From the NCBI GenBank assembly GCA_031255975.1, contig JAIRRM010000035.1, forward strand, positions 1 through 15,692: DNA of 15,692 bases, in the 5' to 3' direction. Source of the stretch: Propionibacteriaceae bacterium. GTDB lineage: Bacteria; Actinomycetota; Actinomycetes; Propionibacteriales; Propionibacteriaceae. The stretch's first letter is position 1; each line of letters starts with the position of its first letter. Positions 1 through 6,830 of the stretch are shown one piece after another. Position numbers and translations under genes: made by a program. A model generated the notes under the pieces. That model did no database searches and had not been told where the DNA came from. It worked only from the letters and a program-made list of their open reading frames with translations.

Positions 1-9
1 TCCGTGCGT

Positions 10-350
10 GACGGGGGGCGCGCCCGGGGGGGACGGGGGCGCGCACGCGGTGACAAAAGTACCCTCGTCATTCCGGCCCCCGAGCCGGAATCCCCGGGCA
101 GAAACATGGCCACCACCACGCCACACATCACCATCGCAGACCCCGGGTCAAGCCCGGGGTGACGGGGAGCGCACCCGGAGGGACGGGAGCGCACCCGCGG
201 TGACAAAAGTACCCCCGTCATTCCGGCCCCCGAGCCGGAATCCCCGGGCAGAAACATGGCCGCCACCACGCCACACATCACCATCGCAGACCCCGGGTCA
301 AGCCCGGGGTGACGGGGGGCCGCACCCCGGGGGGACGGAAGCGTCCGTTG
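10..350. repeat. 150-bp tandem repeat with REP-like hairpins
   Basis: Two nearly identical copies of a unit recur with a period of exactly 150 bp: the block starting TGACAAAAGTACC lies at 51 and again at 201, with only a few substitutions. The GC-rich tail of the unit (GACGGGG...GGGACGG) occurs a third time at 10-50, so about 2.3 units are present. Each unit holds a 97-bp core (67-163 and 217-313) bounded by GTCA and TGAC. The core carries two short hairpins: ATTCCGGC/GCCGGAAT (70-77/84-91) and ACCCCGGG/CCCGGGGT (140-147/153-160), each repeated 150 bp on. This looks like a REP/BIME-type intergenic element. I found no credible gene in 1-361. maiA is transcribed towards it, so the hairpins may end or stabilise that transcript (inference). 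Confidence 0.85.
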
Positions 351-361
351 TCGAGCGGGGC

Positions 362-1117
362 TCAGTAGGCCCCGGAGAGCAGCGCACCGCCGCCGGGGAT
401 GTACGTGGCGAGTCCCAACTCCTTCAGCATCGCGTAGGTGGTGGCGATCGATGACGTAATCACCGGCTTGCCGGTCATGGCTTCCACCTGGGCGACGGCG
501 GGTAGGCTCGGCATTTGCACGCAAGCCGAGAGGATGATGGCGTCAACATCCTGGTACGGCATCCCGGCGACGATGCCCGGCAGTTTGGCCGGATCGTGCA
601 GGCCAACCTCAAGGTTGTCGGCGATGTGCAGCGCGCAGTGCGAGGTCACGTCGTAACCCTCGGCTTCAATGTATTCGATGACCGTCTCGGCCAGCGGCTC
701 CATGTACGGGCAGACCATGATGACTTTCTTGGCCCCGATGACACCGAGCGCGTTGACGAGCGCCCCCGCCGAGGTGATGACCTTGGCGTTGGAGCCGTTG
801 TCAGCGGCCACTTGGGTGAGGCGGCGCTGCGACTCCTTGTGGTAGCCCGGGCCCATCGCCATCACGGCGACCAGGCAGGCGTAGCCCATCACGTCCACGC
901 GGGCGTCGGAGAGTTCCAGCGCGCAGCGGTCGGATTCGGCGTCCATCGCGGCCAGTTCTTCCTTGGTGACCTTCTTCATCCGCATCCGCGACGAGTGGAA
1001 AGTGAACGTATCTTCGGGACTGACCAGTTGCCGCATTCGCAGTAGCGCCGGAATCTCGGTCTCCATGGTGGTGTTAGAACTCGGGACGATCTGCCCGATG
1101 CGATAGTTTTTGGCCAT
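362..1117 (-). CDS. maiA: Maleate isomerase (maleate cis-trans isomerase), Asp/Glu racemase superfamily
   Basis: This 251-aa cytosolic enzyme probably converts maleate to fumarate without a cofactor. The N-terminus YRIGQIVPSSNTTME is typical of maleate isomerases. The two cysteines expected in the active site are present: Cys81 in GYACLVA and Cys199 in LSACVQMPSL. They are 118 residues apart, the same spacing as the Cys76/Cys194 pair known in the Nocardia enzyme. Length is normal. The ATG start is supported by AGAGGTG about 7 nt upstream. Maleate isomerase often ends nicotinate degradation, but no other gene of that pathway is nearby, so the enzyme stands alone here. A related arylmalonate decarboxylase or another Asp/Glu-racemase member is the main alternative. 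Confidence 0.86.
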   Translation of the reverse strand: MAKNYRIGQIVPSSNTTMETEIPALLRMRQLVSPEDTFTFHSSRMRMKKVTKEELAAMDAESDRCALELSDARVDVMGYACLVAVMAMGPGYHKESQRRLTQVAADNGSNAKVITSAGALVNALGVIGAKKVIMVCPYMEPLAETVIEYIEAEGYDVTSHCALHIADNLEVGLHDPAKLPGIVAGMPYQDVDAIILSACVQMPSLPAVAQVEAMTGKPVITSSIATTYAMLKELGLATYIPGGGALLSGAY

Positions 1118-1258
1118 TTGGGTTCACCTCTCTGTCAGCTACGTACCGCTTGGGCAGTTACGTACCACTTCGTGCGTCACTTGCCAGTCTATTGGACGAT
1201 AAAGCACGCGACTGGTAACCCAAGGGCACCAGCTCTGAAGCACCAGGCTTGCGCCGCA
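1118..1258. promoter_or_regulatory. maiA / gntR divergent intergenic region with direct repeats
   Basis: This spacer separates divergent maiA (minus) and gntR (plus). It holds a direct repeat, TACGTACCGCTT at 1140-1151 and TACGTACCACTT at 1159-1170. The 19-bp period (about two helical turns) lies just upstream of the maiA ribosome-binding site. An inverted repeat, CCAGTC/GACTGG (1184-1189/1210-1215), lies further up. A TAGACT box on the minus strand near 1186-1191 could be the maiA -10. No protein is known to bind these sites; an operator role is inferred. Confidence 0.35.
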
Positions 1259-1285
1259 TTATTCTAGTTGTTATAGAATAACAGT
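1249..1285 (+). promoter_or_regulatory. gntR operon promoter overlapping a palindromic operator
   Basis: A perfect inverted repeat, TTATTCTA (1259-1266) and TAGAATAA (1274-1281) with a 7-bp spacer, sits directly before gntR. Its right arm contains a TAGAAT -10 hexamer (1274-1279) that ends 6 nt before the GTG start, so transcription should begin at or next to the start codon. A weak -35 (TTGCGC, 1249-1254) is 19 bp upstream. A dimer bound to the palindrome would cover the promoter. GntR-family regulators usually bind such AT-rich palindromes at their own promoters, so autorepression is likely. Confidence 0.6.
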
Positions 1286-1648
1286 GTGCTATTCCGGATT
1301 GACAGACGCAGCAGCGTACCGCTGTTCGAGCAGATCGTCTCGCAACTCCGGCTGGCGATTGCCGAAGGGGAACTGCGGCTGGGCGAGCGGTTGCCGTCCG
1401 CCGGTGAATTGGCGAACGCGCTGGGCATGAACGGCCACACCGTGTTGCACGCCTACCAGGTGTTACGAGACGAGGGAGTAATCGAACTCCGGCGGGGGCG
1501 CGGAGCCGTGGTCATTCGTGAGATACGAATGGACGAGCATGACGTACGCGCCGAGTTGGCGAACCTGGCCGCGGCAGCCAAACAGGCAGGGCTTTCGACA
1601 GAATCAGCCGTGGAACTACTGCGGGCAGCGATGGAAACAGAGGGGTAG
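1286..1648 (+). CDS. GntR-family transcriptional regulator, YtrA-type
   Basis: This 120-aa protein has an N-terminal GntR winged helix-turn-helix over residues 1-80: VPLFEQIVSQLRLAIAEGEL, then LPSAGELANALGMNGHTVLHAYQVL and EGVIELRRGRGAVV. Only about 40 residues follow, too few for the large ligand domains of FadR or HutC. The short helical tail fits the YtrA subfamily, which often controls adjacent ABC-transporter or membrane-protein genes. The GTG start has no Shine-Dalgarno but has a -10 box 6 nt upstream, so the mRNA is probably leaderless. The next gene begins 4 bp after the stop, with its ribosome site inside the end of this one. The signal sensed cannot be told from the sequence. Confidence 0.9.
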   Translation: MLFRIDRRSSVPLFEQIVSQLRLAIAEGELRLGERLPSAGELANALGMNGHTVLHAYQVLRDEGVIELRRGRGAVVIREIRMDEHDVRAELANLAAAAKQAGLSTESAVELLRAAMETEG

Positions 1649-1652
1649 ACGA

Positions 1653-2660
1653 ATGAATACGCACCGTTGGCGGAAACGCCGCTGGCTCGCTGGTGTCGTC
1701 GGCACCGTACTCGGGCTGTTGCCGCTGGGGGTCACGCTGTGGCTGGCGCTCTCCTGGCGCGACCGACTACCGGGGTTTATCGTCAGCCACTGGAACGCGC
1801 AGGGTGTGCCGGACGACATGACCACATTGGGGGTGTTCCTTGGCGTGTTGCTCGGTATCGGTGCCGGGTGCGTGCTGCTGTTCTCATTGCTTGCCGTGGC
1901 GCTCGGACAAGCGGCGATGACCCGCCGGGTTTGCGCCGCGTTCGCCGCCGGAATGGGCTTGTTCATGGGCGGCGTCGTTTTAACAGCGCTGGCACCGCAA
2001 CTCGATTCCGCCGCAGACTCCAGCATGGTCTTGTCTACCGCCTGGATGATGCTGTCCCTGCTGACGGCGGTGGGATACGGCTTCGGTGCGGTTTGGTTGA
2101 TTCCCGGTGACCCGAAACTGCCTGCCACCGAGCCGGTGCCGGAAACCGCTTCGCGCTTCGACCTAGCTGCCGACATGGACACCGTGTGGGTGAAAACCAT
2201 CGAAGGTGGCGTGGGTATGACGTTGGGGCTAGTCGTGGGAGGCATCAGCGTGATGCTTGGGCTACTGCTCGGGGTGGTGCTGCGCTCGTGGCACCTCGCC
2301 GTAGTATTGAGTGGCACCGGTGTACTGGTGTTGCTGCTGGTGTACGGACTCACCCAGTTCACCGTCAGCGTGGACGACACCGGGCTACGCGCCCGTTCCA
2401 AACTGGGCTGGCCCAAACTGGCGGTTCCCGCCAATGAGGTGCTGGAGGCCGAAGCCATCGCCAGCACCAGCTTCCTCGACTTCGGTGGCTACGGCTACCG
2501 CACCAACCTCAAGGGCGAAGTGGGCATCATCACCCGCGACGGCGCGGCGTTAAAGGTACGTCAGACCGGCGACCGCACCGTCTACATCAGCGTAGACGAT
2601 GCCGCGCGCGGTGCCGCGCTGCTCAATTCGTACGCATCGCGAGCCCGCAGCACCACCTGA
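1653..2660 (+). CDS. DUF1648-domain integral membrane protein
   Basis: This protein of 335 aa starts at ATG 1653 behind AGAGGGG; the open frame extends further upstream, but that part only overlaps gntR. Hydrophobic segments lie near residues 11-34, 58-84, 92-113, 126-150, 186-209 and 212-233. The motif around LPGFIVSHWNAQGVPDDMTT (39-58) matches DUF1648, also found in SdpI-like immunity/signalling membrane proteins. Residues 234-330 form a soluble tail, SVDDTGLRARSKLGWPKLAVP through a beta-rich section to AARGAALLNSY, resembling a PH-like domain. Pairing a short GntR regulator with a DUF1648 membrane protein recurs in actinobacteria. The biochemical role is unknown; a link to envelope stress is only inference. 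Confidence 0.82.
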   Translation: MNTHRWRKRRWLAGVVGTVLGLLPLGVTLWLALSWRDRLPGFIVSHWNAQGVPDDMTTLGVFLGVLLGIGAGCVLLFSLLAVALGQAAMTRRVCAAFAAGMGLFMGGVVLTALAPQLDSAADSSMVLSTAWMMLSLLTAVGYGFGAVWLIPGDPKLPATEPVPETASRFDLAADMDTVWVKTIEGGVGMTLGLVVGGISVMLGLLLGVVLRSWHLAVVLSGTGVLVLLLVYGLTQFTVSVDDTGLRARSKLGWPKLAVPANEVLEAEAIASTSFLDFGGYGYRTNLKGEVGIITRDGAALKVRQTGDRTVYISVDDAARGAALLNSYASRARSTT

Positions 2661-2757
2661 CCCCGGAACCCTTGACTACAGGCGAGGTATCGCCACGCCA
2701 ACCTGGCGGGATCTCACCGCTGGCGAAGCAGCGGGAGAAACTGGCCGCGCCGAGCGA
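2661..2757. terminator. Possible terminator hairpins between convergent genes
   Basis: Two small adjacent hairpins lie between the convergent DUF1648 and zinc-ribbon genes: GGCGA-GGTA-TCGCC (2681-2694) and CGCCA-ACC-TGGCG (2696-2708). Neither has a T-run, so intrinsic termination is uncertain. Confidence 0.3.
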
Positions 2758-3012
2758 TCATCCCTCTAGCCACCCGCGCTCGCCACAGTTTTTGCAAAGC
2801 CATTCCGTCTGACGCCCTCTGAAGGTGACCACGGTCTTATTCCATGGCCGCGCCGCTGGCACAATCAGCGACAAGAAACCGGTAGAGAGGGCGAGAAACC
2901 ACAGCAGTACCTGGACAACGATGTCTTTCGATTGGGACTCTTGCCACGTCCGCGCCAGAGTCTTGAACGTGATATTGCTACTGCCACACCAAGGACATGT
3001 CTGTGCTGCCAT
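2758..3012 (-). CDS. Small membrane protein with a split zinc ribbon
   Basis: This 84-aa protein has an N-terminal knuckle CPWC (Cys6, Cys9) and a C-terminal knuckle CKNC (Cys73, Cys76). Together they can form one four-cysteine zinc ribbon. Between them, residues 31-53 are hydrophobic and look like a transmembrane segment or hairpin, followed by a basic stretch. The ordered cysteine pairs support a real gene over the overlapping frames. The ATG at 3012 has only a weak ribosome site (GGAAAG). Upstream, a TATTAA box (minus strand, 3050-3055) could be a -10. I do not recognise the family, and the function is unknown. It is on the same strand as the thi operon but 204 bp from it, so it is probably separate. 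Confidence 0.62.
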   Translation of the reverse strand: MAAQTCPWCGSSNITFKTLARTWQESQSKDIVVQVLLWFLALSTGFLSLIVPAARPWNKTVVTFRGRQTEWLCKNCGERGWLEG

Positions 3013-3141
3013 GCCGAACTACTTTCCGGATCAGCCCAAATATCCGCATTTAATAGGGCGGGTTCAGGACATCGAAAGACCACTCAAAAGCGGGCCCACA
3101 ACGAAAGTCAGGGTTTTCACCTGGTAGTGGTGAGTGTCTTT

Positions 3142-3176
3142 CCTCAGCCTCACCGAGGCAGTTTTCGCGGCTGAGG
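3142..3176 (-). terminator. Candidate terminator hairpin after thiQ
   Basis: An 8-bp perfect inverted repeat, CCTCAGCC (3142-3149) and GGCTGAGG (3169-3176), begins about 40 nt downstream of the thiQ stop. An alternative small hairpin, GCCTC-ACC-GAGGC (3147-3159), overlaps it. No U-run follows on the minus strand, so it may be a weak terminator or an mRNA 3'-end stabiliser. Confidence 0.4.
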
Positions 3177-3216
3177 CGTGCCCGCGGCGCGTCTTGGGAG
3201 AAAGAAACGCTCACCG

Positions 3217-3870
3217 CTACGCGGTAGTGACGCGCAGCAGCCGACCATCTTTGAGGACGCCCACCCGATCAGCCAATGTGAATGCCTCGTCCTCGTCGTG
3301 GGTGACGTAGATGGACGCCGTGCCACTGCCCCGGATGATGGTGCCGAGTTCACCCACCAATCGTTCTCGAAGCCCCTTGTCAAGAGACGAAAGTGGTTCA
3401 TCCAACAGCAGCATTCGTGGTTGCGGTGCCAAAGAGCGGGCCAACGCCACCCGCTGCGCCTGCCCGCCGGAAAGTTCGGTGATGCGACGCTTGCCGTAGC
3501 CTTCCAAACCGACTAGTACGAGCAGTTCTGCGGTGCGTGCCTCGCGTTCTCGCCGGGGCAACTGGCTGATGCCGTACGCGATGTTCCCCGCCACGTCGAG
3601 ATGCGGGAAAAGCTGACCGTCCTGAAACATCAGCACGAAGCCGCGTAGATGGGTTGGTGTGTGGGTGAGGTCGGTGCCATTCCAACGAATACTGCCAGAC
3701 GCCAACGGCTCCAACCCGGCGATACCTCGTAGCAGGCTTGATTTGCCCGACCCGGATTCTCCCTGCAGCGCCAAGATCTCGCCGGGCGCGACACTGAGGC
3801 TCACCTCGTCCACAGCGGTGAAGGTGCCATAACGGACGGTGGCGCGTTCAACTTCGAGACCGTACGTCAT
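3217..3870 (-). CDS. thiQ: Thiamin-type ABC transporter ATP-binding protein
   Basis: This 217-aa ATPase powers the import of thiamin, TMP or TPP with ThiB and ThiP. The ABC motifs are intact: Walker A GESGSGKSS (37-45), Q-loop MFQDGQLFPH (81-90), signature LSGGQAQR (133-140), Walker B MLLLDEP (153-159), D-loop SSLD (161-164) and switch histidine His191 in VTHDEDEA. The protein is short, as ThiQ is, with no C-terminal regulatory domain. The frame stays open far upstream, but that part is antisense-like overlap with thiP. The ATG at 3870 shares one base with the thiP stop (TGATG), indicating translational coupling. The substrate assignment rests on the riboswitch and ThiB rather than on the ATPase alone. 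Confidence 0.88.
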   Translation of the reverse strand: MTYGLEVERATVRYGTFTAVDEVSLSVAPGEILALQGESGSGKSSLLRGIAGLEPLASGSIRWNGTDLTHTPTHLRGFVLMFQDGQLFPHLDVAGNIAYGISQLPRREREARTAELLVLVGLEGYGKRRITELSGGQAQRVALARSLAPQPRMLLLDEPLSSLDKGLRERLVGELGTIIRGSGTASIYVTHDEDEAFTLADRVGVLKDGRLLRVTTA

Positions 3871-5573
3871 CACCAACCACGCTCCTCGCCGCGACCCAGC
3901 AGTTCGGCCAACGCCATCACGATGGCCGTCGCCAGTGCCAACACCACCGCAGCCGCCAATGCCATACCTAGATTGTCCACCCCCGGACGGCTTATCAACT
4001 TGTACACCACGACGGGCAGCGTGGGACGGTCGGGCCGCGCCAGGAACGACGTGGCTCCGAACTCCCCCAGGCTGGTGGCGAACGCGAACCCCACCGCCAA
4101 CCCCAGGCCGCGCGACAACAGCGGTAGTTCGACGGTGGCCAGCACCCGTCCCGGTGACGCCCCGAGGGTGGCGGCGGCCTCGCGCAACCTCGGATCGATG
4201 GCGCGCCATGTCGGCAACAAGGTACGCACCACCAGCGGCAACGCCACGATGGCCTGCGCGATTGGAATCAGAATCCACGACGTACGCAGATCGAGCGGCG
4301 GACGGTTCAAAGTGATGAGAAACCCGAATCCCACCGTAACCGCCGACACTCCGAGTGGAAGCATGAAAACCGAATCCGTGAAACGCAGCAGCGTACGGCC
4401 CCAGCGCGATACCGGGGTGCGCGAGAGCACGAAACTTACACAGCCCCCCAGAACAACGGCGAGTAGCATCGCCACCACCCCAGTGACCAGGGAGTTTGCG
4501 GCGGCCCGCCACACACTCACGCTCAGATTGCCGTTCGCATTGGTGGCCAGCAGCGCGTAATTGCCGAACCCCAGCCCAGTTCTGGTCTGTAACGAACGCC
4601 ATACCAGGGTGAGTAGCGGCGCCAGCAGTAACCCGGCGACGGTTAGGGCGGTGCAGCAGATGGCGGGTATGCCCGTTTTGGTGATCGGGAGTTGTTTCGG
4701 GCTTCCCGCCAACCTGAGCGCCCGTTCCTGTCGTGCCCTGGCGGTATTTGACAGCCATAGGCTCGCCACCACGATCACCAGTTGCACGATGGAGAGCGCC
4801 GCCGCGGCCGGAAGATTGAGCAACGCGGTGGTCTGATACCAGATCTCGGTCTCGACGGTGCCGGTACGTGAGCCGCCCAAAATGAGCACCACCCCGAACG
4901 CTGACGCGCAGAACAGAAACACCAACGCCGCCGCCGAGGCGATGGCCGGGGCAAGCGCCGGGAGGGTGACGGTGAGGAAGGCGCGCGGCGGCGGCGCACC
5001 CAACGTGGCCGCGGCCTCGACCTGACGCGGATCGAGCCCCGCCCACAACACGCCGACGCTACGTACCACCACCGAGTAGTTGAAGAACACCAACGCGGCC
5101 ACCACCGCGACGAGGGTACCGTCCAACTTCAGAAAGCCCAGCGGGCCACTGTCGGCGAGTAGTGAGCGAAACGCCACCCCCACCACCACCGATGGCAGCA
5201 CGAACGGCACCGTGGCGATAGCGCGGAGCAGTTTTTGGCCCCGAAAACTGAGGCGATAGAGGACGTACGCGCCGGGAACTCCCAACGCCAGCGAACCGAG
5301 TGTGCCCAACACCGCCAGCGTCAGAGTCTGTCGAATAATGCGCCAGGTGCGCGCTGATCCCAGTACCTCAGCGACGTTGGTTAACGTCCAGGATTCGCTG
5401 TCGTAAAACCCCCGAGTGACCAGCGCAAGCACCGGCCAAACGAAGAAGACGGCCAAAAAGGCCAAAGGGATCAGCGCGGCGATGGCCCAAACCGGCTTGA
5501 AACTGGCAGCAGCCCACAGCGATCCAGGACGGGTGGTTGTCGCACCCGCCCCAGACCGCTGATAGCGACTCAT
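3870..5573 (-). CDS. thiP: Thiamin-type ABC transporter permease, two-domain fusion
   Basis: This 567-aa inner-membrane permease has two fused transport domains, as in ThiP and the related FbpB iron permeases. Each half carries a cytoplasmic EAA loop that contacts the ATPase: EAAATLGAPPPRAFLTVTLP from 186 and EAAATLGASPGRVLATVELP from 465. About twelve hydrophobic segments are visible, the first at residues 28-53. The halves are joined by a basic linker near 277-300. The start chosen is the ATG at 5573, which overlaps the thiB stop in an ATGA junction. TTG 5606 and ATG 5594 are in-frame alternatives but overlap thiB more. Without context an iron permease would be possible; the upstream TPP riboswitch favours thiamin. 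Confidence 0.9.
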   Translation of the reverse strand: MSRYQRSGAGATTTRPGSLWAAASFKPVWAIAALIPLAFLAVFFVWPVLALVTRGFYDSESWTLTNVAEVLGSARTWRIIRQTLTLAVLGTLGSLALGVPGAYVLYRLSFRGQKLLRAIATVPFVLPSVVVGVAFRSLLADSGPLGFLKLDGTLVAVVAALVFFNYSVVVRSVGVLWAGLDPRQVEAAATLGAPPPRAFLTVTLPALAPAIASAAALVFLFCASAFGVVLILGGSRTGTVETEIWYQTTALLNLPAAAALSIVQLVIVVASLWLSNTARARQERALRLAGSPKQLPITKTGIPAICCTALTVAGLLLAPLLTLVWRSLQTRTGLGFGNYALLATNANGNLSVSVWRAAANSLVTGVVAMLLAVVLGGCVSFVLSRTPVSRWGRTLLRFTDSVFMLPLGVSAVTVGFGFLITLNRPPLDLRTSWILIPIAQAIVALPLVVRTLLPTWRAIDPRLREAAATLGASPGRVLATVELPLLSRGLGLAVGFAFATSLGEFGATSFLARPDRPTLPVVVYKLISRPGVDNLGMALAAAVVLALATAIVMALAELLGRGEERGW

Positions 5574-6625
5574 CCGAGCACGACTTCCGTCCATTCCCTT
5601 ATCCAATTATCACGATTCGCGGCGATGACGGCGGCGGGCACGGTGATCGGATCGGTGACCACGGAAACGTATTTTTCCCACACCTGAGGTAGCGTCGCCT
5701 CCGGGTTCACCGGAGCCATGTACATCTCGTCGGGGATGGTTTCCTGCACTTCACGGGTAAGCAGGAAATCGATGAATAGCTTGGCACCTTCGGGGTTGCT
5801 CGCCCCGGCGATGATGCCGGCGTACTCCACCTGCCGAAAGCACATGCCCGGCAGCGCTACCGTGGCGGATTGCCCCGCCTCGTTTTCTTCGTACATCGGA
5901 GACGTGGCGTAGCTCAGCACCAGCGGATAGTTGCCGTGGCCGGACGAACCGCTGAACTCCACGGTGTACGCCTCGGTCCAACTGGACGCGACCTTGAGGT
6001 CGTTGGCGGCAAGCGCCTCCCAGTAGTTGAGGTAGTCCTGACCGAACGCGCCGTAGCTGGCGGCCAAGAACGCCAAACCCGGAGAGGAAGTGGCGGGGTT
6101 GGTGACCACGAGTTGCCCGGCGTACTCAGGTTTCAGCAGGTCAGGGAACGTTTGCGGAATAGCTTGGCCGCGCGCCGCGTACCAAGCGATATCGGCATTG
6201 AGGCAGACATCGCCGAAATCAATCGGGGTGAGCGATCCCTGATCGTCGGCAAGCAGGTCATCGATGCCGCTAGGGAGATTCGGCGAACGGTACGGCTGCA
6301 ACACCGCCGCGGCGATGGCGCGTCCGGCGAAGGTGTTATCGATGCCAAACACCACGTCTCCGAGCGGGGCGTCTTTGGTGAGAATGAGTTCGCTCACCAG
6401 CGTGCCGCCGTCGGCGGGGCTGAGATACGTAACCTTGATGCCGGTTTCGGCCTCGAAAGCGGCCTTGGTTTCGTCCGAGAGACTGAACGAGCCATGTGTG
6501 ACCACGGTGAGCGTGTCAGGCATGGTGGTCGGAGACGACGTGCCACCGGGGGTGTCGCCGGAGCAGCCGCTCAGAGTCAAAGTTGCGGCAAAAGCCATGG
6601 CGAGCGCCAATAGCTTCTTGTTCAT
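5570..6625 (-). CDS. thiB: Thiamin-binding lipoprotein of ABC importer
   Basis: This solute-binding protein of 351 aa catches thiamin compounds outside the membrane and delivers them to ThiP. It begins MNKKLLALAMAFAATLTLSG with a lipobox LSGC, so Cys21 is probably lipidated. ThiB hallmarks follow in order: TLTVVTHGSF (38-47), VVFGIDNTFAGRA (91-103), NPATSSPGLAFLA (177-189), SWTEAYTVEFSGSSGHGNYP (215-234) and SYATSPMYE (238-246). Length fits the family. The ATG at 6625 is preceded by GAAAGG at 6 nt; a longer open frame would run into the riboswitch leader. It is the first gene of thiBPQ and is controlled by the TPP riboswitch. Confidence 0.93.
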   Translation of the reverse strand: MNKKLLALAMAFAATLTLSGCSGDTPGGTSSPTTMPDTLTVVTHGSFSLSDETKAAFEAETGIKVTYLSPADGGTLVSELILTKDAPLGDVVFGIDNTFAGRAIAAAVLQPYRSPNLPSGIDDLLADDQGSLTPIDFGDVCLNADIAWYAARGQAIPQTFPDLLKPEYAGQLVVTNPATSSPGLAFLAASYGAFGQDYLNYWEALAANDLKVASSWTEAYTVEFSGSSGHGNYPLVLSYATSPMYEENEAGQSATVALPGMCFRQVEYAGIIAGASNPEGAKLFIDFLLTREVQETIPDEMYMAPVNPEATLPQVWEKYVSVVTDPITVPAAVIAANRDNWIREWTEVVLG

Positions 6626-6628
6626 GCT

Positions 6629-6652
6629 GTGCCTTTCAGTGGTGAAGGGCAC
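6629..6652 (-). promoter_or_regulatory. Hairpin sequestering the thiB ribosome-binding site
   Basis: On the minus strand, GTGCCCTTC and GAAAGGCAC form a 9-bp stem with one C-A mismatch and the 6-nt loop ACCACT. The 3' arm contains the thiB Shine-Dalgarno (GAAAGG) and ends 3 nt before the ATG. This is the expected form of a translation-control expression platform. A second inverted repeat, GGCTGAC/GTCAGCC (6660-6674), lies between it and the aptamer. How the aptamer toggles the hairpin is inferred. Confidence 0.6.
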
Positions 6653-6680
6653 GGGTTGCGGCTGACCGTCAGCCACCAGA

Positions 6681-6796
<116 letters not shown>

Positions 6797-6802
6797 CCCC
6801 CG

Positions 6803-6830
6803 ATTCTACTCCACTACGCCGCCACCCGAA
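6803..6830 (-). promoter_or_regulatory. Candidate thiBPQ promoter overlapping the end of radA
   Basis: A TAGAAT -10 (minus strand, 6803-6808) lies just after the radA stop codon (6814-6816). It predicts a transcript start near 6796, a few bases before the riboswitch. The possible -35, TTCGGG, with a 16-bp spacer lies inside the radA coding sequence and is weak. Confidence 0.5.

Noticed and set aside
10..350. Possible CRISPR-like array
   Set aside because: Only two full units, long 97-bp cores and nearly identical spacers; no cas genes. This is a tandem duplication, not an array.
8..454. 148-aa open frame through the repeats
   Set aside because: It encodes only the translated repeat and runs antisense into maiA; no start signal or known content.
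3871..5046. Long N-terminal extension in frame with thiQ (total 609 aa)
   Set aside because: The part before ATG 3870 is low-complexity Gly/Arg-rich sequence overlapping the clear thiP gene in another frame; a stop-free GC-rich frame is a shadow.
5870..6613. 247-aa plus-strand open frame opposite thiB
   Set aside because: Antisense shadow of a certain gene, with no ribosome site.
2758..6625. Zinc-ribbon gene as a fourth gene of the thi operon
   Set aside because: A 204-bp gap with a candidate terminator and its own -10-like box lies between them.
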